Positions 33,467 through 37,500 of a stretch of 37,500 nt of DNA are shown in pieces. The notes below the pieces were generated by a model. That model searched no databases, was not told where the DNA came from, and worked only from the letters and a program-made list of their open reading frames with translations. The position numbers were made by a program, and so were the translations under genes. The DNA is from Chromera velia (lineage: Eukaryota; Sar; Chromeraceae). The stretch is from assembly GCA_018398765.1 (NCBI GenBank), contig JAHBMJ010000002.1, positions 39,728-77,227 on the forward strand. Reading direction: 5' to 3'. Every line of letters begins with the position of its first letter. Position 1 is the stretch's first letter.

Positions 33467-34593
33467 AGGGAAGACAGACCTGGATGGGCACATCGAGAGC
33501 CTTCACGACCCCCTCAATTCTTCCCATGACGTCATTGATCGAGGTCTTTCCGGTAGTCACGCCCCTACACACACATTTGTGCATGTGTATGTGCGAGTCT
33601 GGACGTGAGGGCACAGGCAGGCAAAGAGAGGACGAGTGTACTCAGAAGAACGTGAAATGCGGATGAGGGTGGGAGAGGATTTGGAAGGTAAATATCTGGA
33701 GAATTCAATGGGATTCACTGCCCGACTGTCTTCTGCCTCTTCGCTGGCCACGTCTCAGGCCGCCTGTCTGCTTGCTAAGCGAAGGCACTCACTTCTGGTT
33801 GGTCACGATTTGGAGCAGGAAGCCGTCTCTGTGGAGACGCTGCAGGGACTCCTTCACCTTCTTTGGGTCCAGAAGCTTCCAGTCCGAGGCATCCTTGGCA
33901 AACGCCCCCCCGGACTTGGTCACCACCAGGGTACCTGCAGGCAGGGCCCAAGAAAGGATGAGTGCTCTTTGTCATTGTAGGTGTGCTGCTTGGTCGAAAC
34001 TTCCGCCACGGGCGTGCGTAGAGAGACGGGAAGAAACGTCCGAAGAAGCAGACGATATAGGGTGCGTCTGTCTGCAAATGCTTGCGGTTGCTTTCCACTT
34101 CGGGAGCTTTCATGCGGTGACTGTGTGCGCACGAGACGTTTCCCTCTGGTAATAGATACGAACACAATAGCTGCATGTTGATGGATAGTATTGAAGACAG
34201 ATCACGCTCTTTGAAAGCAGACCAAGTACTCCCGAAAGAGTGAAGCATCTTTTCGGTTTGCTGTCCGAATGGTCCCAATGGCATCTCGGGCTGCTTCGTC
34301 TTTTTTCTACCGATTTTTTTTCTTCGAAAGAAGCAAGCGAAAACGGAAGAGAGGGAACATGCGAGACAGAAGGAACTTCACTTTAGAAGCTTGCCCCCCT
34401 CCAAACAAATGTATGACTGACCATCCAAGTCAAAACTGGCCACTTTCACCTTTGAAGATCCCTCTGGCATCTTCCAGCCCCCAAAATTTTTCCAGTAGAC
34501 GGTGCCGCCGTGCTGATTCCACTCGGACATCACCGACGGCTTCGCACCTCCTCCTTCCACCTTCTGCTTCTTTGCCGGAGGAGAGTCCGACAT
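29911..34593 (-). CDS. PNKP: Bifunctional polynucleotide phosphatase/kinase (DNA 3'-phosphatase, 5'-kinase)
   Basis: Ten exons: 34593-34422, 33934-33793, 33564-33480, 33281-33196, 32821-32696, 32457-32292, 31829-31696, 31195-31055, 30536-30485, 30057-29911. All phases agree, giving 416 residues. The N-terminal HAD phosphatase has FDLDGTLVV (nucleophile D55, acid D57), VTNQKG, KPAPGLF and FYCGDAAGRP..KDHSDSD. The C-terminal kinase has the P-loop GPPGSGKS (261-268), VNQDTLKTKEKC and VVVDNQNKDKGTRAGY, ending with PPMVIHSFFKNVERP. Family knowledge: it converts 3'-phosphate/5'-hydroxyl DNA ends to ligatable ends in strand-break repair. There is no FHA domain, as in fungal and many protist forms. 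PPAKKQKVE is a likely nuclear signal. The frame stays open upstream to an ATG at 34827, which would add 78 residues of targeting-peptide character. Six of nine donors have C at +3. Confidence 0.95.
30066..30098 (+). repeat. (CA)n microsatellite
   Basis: Lies in PNKP intron 9, just upstream (minus strand) of the exon 10 acceptor. Confidence 0.9.
30326..30414 (+). repeat. Two (CA)n runs with a (CG)n core
   Basis: CA runs at about 30326-30347 and 30376-30414 in PNKP intron 9, separated by a GC-rich piece that includes GCGCGCGCGC. Confidence 0.9.
30890..30921 (+). repeat. (CT)n microsatellite
   Basis: A CT run within PNKP intron 8. Confidence 0.9.
31198..31433 (+). repeat. (GGAA)n/(GAAA)n microsatellite, intron polypyrimidine tract
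   Basis: About 235 bp of GGAA and GAAAGGAA repeats. On the minus strand this is (TTCC)n, and it runs straight into TTCCAG, the acceptor of PNKP exon 8 at 31195. Confidence 0.95.
33421..33466 (+). repeat. (CA)n(GA)n microsatellite
   Basis: Lies in PNKP intron 3 just after the exon 3 donor on the minus strand. Confidence 0.9.
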
Positions 34594-35319
34594 GCTTCCC
34601 AAGGGCGTGAAGAAAGTACACCGGTGCGATTGGGCAGAAAATGAGCGCACGAAACCAACGCTTACAGGTCTGCGGAAACTGCCAGGAAAAGCCGGAGACA
34701 GTCCGACACTGACACGGAAGAGGGAAAGGAAAAGGAAGAGAATTCCAAGAAAGAGACGCCGGGTCCAAAGAAAAAGGGAACCCTGCCTTCTTTGCATACG
34801 CGCCGGACCAGCACAGCGGGGGGGCAATTACAGCGTGTGTGAGTAGTCTGACAGGTTCAAGAATCCAGCGCGACAATCGGACACTTTTCAGACAGTGAAA
34901 ATGATCGGAATTATATCGGAATTCAATCGAATGATTCGAAGCCGTCTATAACACGCACATTTCGCGATTTTCGTCTCGATCTCTACACGAAGCCGCCCGG
35001 CGCGGGCCGCGACATGCCGCGACGGAGACGGCTTTGTATTCATAGATCTTTCAATCATCTTTGTAGCATCTCGATCGCGTTTTCGACGTATTCTTTCTCA
35101 TTCTACTCTTCAGACTTCGCTTCTGTAAGCGGGCTGCTTGCAGGTTCAGCACTCTTTGCGCGCTCACTCGTTTCATCATCGCGGGTTTCGGCTGTTGTTT
35201 CGGTTTTTGTCCCTAGTTCCTCACCGGACGCGTTTTGGTTTTGTCTACTCCTTGATTCAGTGGACAATCAGAGAAATTTTCCCTTCCGACCACTGCAGAG
35301 ACTCTCCCCCCAAAAAATC
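34594..35319. promoter_or_regulatory. Divergent promoter region between PNKP and the ZnF-UBP/RING gene
   Basis: The two genes are head to head, with 726 bp between their chosen ATGs and only about 190 bp between the longest open N-terminal extensions (34827 and 35014). A shared bidirectional promoter is likely from layout alone. I could not assign TATA or initiator motifs. Both flanking frames are open well upstream of the chosen starts. Confidence 0.45.
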
Positions 35320-36321
35320 ATGGCAGATGACGAGATTGGTTTTTTTGCCGTCCAGTTCAAGACTGACTGTCCCCATATTCTCGAGCACGTGAATGAGGAC
35401 TTGCCGGACTACGTGAACATCAACGCGTCCTGCCAGTCATGCGGATTGGTGGGGGAGAACTGGCTGTGCCTCAAGTGCTTCTCTGTGCACTGCTCCAGGT
35501 ACAAAAATGCGTGCCACCAAGTGCACGCGATGGACAGTGGACATCACATCGGTAAGAGCTTCGGTGACTTGTCGATATGGTGTAACCTCTGCGACTCGTA
35601 CATTAAGAGCCCCATGCTCAGGGGGATCTCCGACCTTGTCTATGAGGCCAAATTCGATAATCGCGACCCGGCTCTGGCATCCCAGGGTGCAGCTGCCACA
35701 ACATTTGACGAGATCATCAGACAGCAGCATGCCCCTGCGTCCAGAAGGATCGAGGGCCACACAGACCTGTCTACTCTGATCAGAGACGCAGTCGCTGCCG
35801 CGTCTCTGAACGCGAACGAGCCTGCGACCCGTCCTGCCTCTGAGGAGGAATTGAGCCTTGTCAAGGAGGAGCTGTGGAGCCACACAGACACTGTGCTGCT
35901 GTCTGCAGAGGCTGCTCGTGAAGCTGCCGGGAGAGTGAAGGAGCAGAATGAAGAACCTCAGGAGGCAAAGAAGGAAGAGGACAGTGAAGGCTCGGGAGCT
36001 GCGGCTGCAGCCGCCGCGTCCTCCTCTTCCTCCTCAGCAGCAGCTGCTGCTTCTCCAGAGGGGGTTGAAAAGGTGGACGAGATCATTTGCCCGATTTGTT
36101 GTGAGAGTTTTGCACTGGGAGAGAGAACTGCCAGACTCCCGTGCCCATGCGTTGTTCCCTTCCACATGTCCTGTTTGCGTCGCTGGCTGCAGGCCAAGGC
36201 GGGGTGTCCGACCTGCCGAGCGGAGCTGTCTGATCTCCTGCAGGCTGCGAAGGACACCGCTGCTGCGGGGAAGGGAGAGGAGAGCACAGCAGAGGTGGGG
36301 GGCAAGGAAGAGGGGTCGTGA
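35320..36321 (+). CDS. ZnF-UBP and RING finger protein, probable ubiquitin ligase
   Basis: A single exon of 333 residues from the ATG at 35320. The N-terminal ZnF-UBP domain (about residues 15-100) has CPHI, NASCQSCG, ENWLCLKCFSVHCSRY, SGHHIGKSFGDLSIWCNLCDSYI, the pattern that binds the free C-terminal Gly-Gly of ubiquitin in HDAC6 and USP5. A Glu/Lys-rich and poly-Ala/Ser linker (about 205-250) follows, then a RING from C257 (CPICCESF ... LPCPCVVPFHMSCLRRWL ... CPTCRAEL). The usual GH after the third cysteine is PC here, and the spacing is two residues longer. BRAP2-type proteins carry the same two domains in the opposite order. A frame open from 35014 could add 102 residues, but these look like untranslated leader. 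The stop is TGA. Confidence 0.9.
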   Translation: MADDEIGFFAVQFKTDCPHILEHVNEDLPDYVNINASCQSCGLVGENWLCLKCFSVHCSRYKNACHQVHAMDSGHHIGKSFGDLSIWCNLCDSYIKSPMLRGISDLVYEAKFDNRDPALASQGAAATTFDEIIRQQHAPASRRIEGHTDLSTLIRDAVAAASLNANEPATRPASEEELSLVKEELWSHTDTVLLSAEAAREAAGRVKEQNEEPQEAKKEEDSEGSGAAAAAAASSSSSSAAAAASPEGVEKVDEIICPICCESFALGERTARLPCPCVVPFHMSCLRRWLQAKAGCPTCRAELSDLLQAAKDTAAAGKGEESTAEVGGKEEGS

Positions 36322-36880
36322 ATTAAGCACTCGGGTGGTTAGAGGCCTCCGTGGTTTGAGTCCCTGCACGCATGAATTAATTGCCATACTGAACCCTCAT
36401 TTGTTTGTAAATTTCCGGGGAATTGTCAGAGACAGCGCACTGGGCCCCTGTTCCGTACACCCTGGGTCACACTTCGACTTCGATAAGTCATCAGCTGAGA
36501 AGTTGCAGGAGCGGAGTTGATCTTTGACACGCTAAGCCTTGCAAGGAGTGCGTTTTACGCTGAAATACGGATGGAAGCAGGTTTGTTTCAGGAAAGGGGG
36601 TGTTGGGATGGCGGCGGAAGTGTTTAAATGAAGGAGGGCCCTTAGGAAGCGCTAGAAAAAGCTAGAAAAAAGGGTAGTTTGGACAGTGGCCTATCAATCC
36701 ACTTTTGGGCTGCTTCCATAATGTATGATTCGCATGACATTCGATCTGTGAGTATTTATATATTTTTTAAGCATTTTGTTCTAGATTTTGTTACCCGGGA
36801 AAGCAAGTTAGAGAGTTTCAAATTTGGTTTTCAATTAATGTGATTTAGTTGAAATAATATATTATGATATCATCTAGTGT
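36322..36880. other. Intergenic, no gene seen
   Basis: 3' flank of the ZnF-UBP/RING gene. It becomes AT-rich after 36720. A tRNA-like B-box word at about 36352 was examined and rejected. Confidence 0.35.
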
Positions 36881-37500
36881 ATTGATTGATTGATTGATTG
36901 ATTGATATGTTCCGCCCTAGGGCTTTCCCGCTATGTCTATCTGTCGCCAGAGCTAGCAGGGCGGGGCGTTCCCCAGCCTAAGCTGAGGTATCAGACCCCA
37001 CCCTCGGGGCCCGCCAGAGTCTGTTGCCCTGGCCGCTGCTGCATGATTGTTCGTTGTTCAAGCCACGGCTCTGGATCCGCGTTGGCTTTCCAGCCTGAAA
37101 ATCGATCTGAAACGGCATGTGATTTGGGCTTCCTCGCTTTTTTTGTTTGCTTTATCAATCTTCTTCTGCGGCTCCCTCCTTCCCCACCCTAAGGCTCCTT
37201 CGGTCGTCTCTAAGTTATCAATTGTCTCCTCATATTTTTTTGTTAGTCTCTCGATCGCCCGCTGCCTTCCGGTGATTCCTACATGTCTGGCCGCTAGAGC
37301 GTCTCCCTCTATGTGTCCATACCATCCTGGACACTCCTCAAACACCCTCCATCTGAATGACGCCCATCCCAAAAACTCATCCACTCCGGCATGACATTCA
37401 TTCAACAGAAAACAGAAAAGCGTCGAGTTGTCCCTTTTTCCCTCTTCTCTGTTGAACCCTTCTCTTTCTGTGGCTGCCTTTCTGGCTTTTTCTTCCATCT
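36881..37500 (-). mobile_element. 3' end of a LINE-like element running off the window
   Basis: Read on the minus strand, an open frame (37498-37058) with CFLLNECHAGVDEF and FEECPGWYGH ends at 37058. About 150 bp of GC-rich 3' UTR follows, then a (TCAA)n tail at 36904-36881, preceded by CCTAGGGCGGAACATA. The layout (Cys/His-containing C-terminal frame, short 3' UTR, TCAA tail) matches the LINE at 4245-7240, though the proteins are not obviously similar. The frame continues beyond the window, so length and integrity are unknown. Confidence 0.55.

Noticed and set aside
36326-36375. tRNA-like words (GTGGTTAGAGG ... GGTTTGAGTCC)
   Set aside because: The acceptor and anticodon stems do not pair and the spacing does not fit a cloverleaf.
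1-37500. CRISPR array or bacterial operon structure
   Set aside because: Repeats present are microsatellites, LTRs and MITE ends; the genes are spliced eukaryotic genes.

Overview
The window looks like nuclear DNA of an intron-rich protist rather than a bacterium. Genes on both strands are split by spliceosomal introns with in-phase GT..AG junctions, microsatellites are dense, and much of the sequence is retrotransposon and MITE-like material. Gene content (a long cathepsin C, a RING/TRAF zinc finger/MATH protein, a fungal/protist-type polynucleotide kinase-phosphatase without an FHA domain) would suit an alveolate such as a chromerid alga. That placement is an inference from style and content, not a match.

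Layout. 1120-2936 (-): RING-TRAF-MATH protein, 3 exons. 3589-3818: short inverted-repeat element with internal tandem repeats. About 4245-7240 (+): decayed LINE-type retrotransposon. 8299-8951: MITE with 8-bp target duplication. 9140-10336 (-): 2-oxoglutarate/Fe(II) oxygenase. 11350-12180 (+): decayed tyrosine-recombinase-like ORF, followed by low-complexity sequence. 13910-14260: mini-hairpins and a short tandem repeat. 14349-16727 (-): complete gag-only LTR retrotransposon with target duplication. 17171-21122 (+): cathepsin C, 4 exons. 22020-22600: LINE 3' tail next to a second MITE. 23068-28162 (-): 8-exon multi-pass membrane protein of unknown function. 29911-34593 (-): PNKP-type DNA repair enzyme, 10 exons, divergent from 35320-36321 (+): ZnF-UBP/RING protein. 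36881-37500 (-): 3' end of another LINE-like element.

The host genes do not form a pathway; each acts alone (lysosomal-type proteolysis, DNA end repair, ubiquitin signalling, oxidation). What links them is their intron biology. Nine of 21 modelled introns begin GTCAGT and 15 of 21 have C at +3, where most eukaryotes have a purine. Three very short elements sharing an inverted-repeat motif (TTTACTTTCATACAGAATT) sit exactly on splice junctions of two genes, each flanked by a 20-31 bp direct duplication that copies the splice site. Several introns also use simple repeats as their polypyrimidine tract. I regard the splice-junction elements and the +3C donor as the most novel signals in the window.
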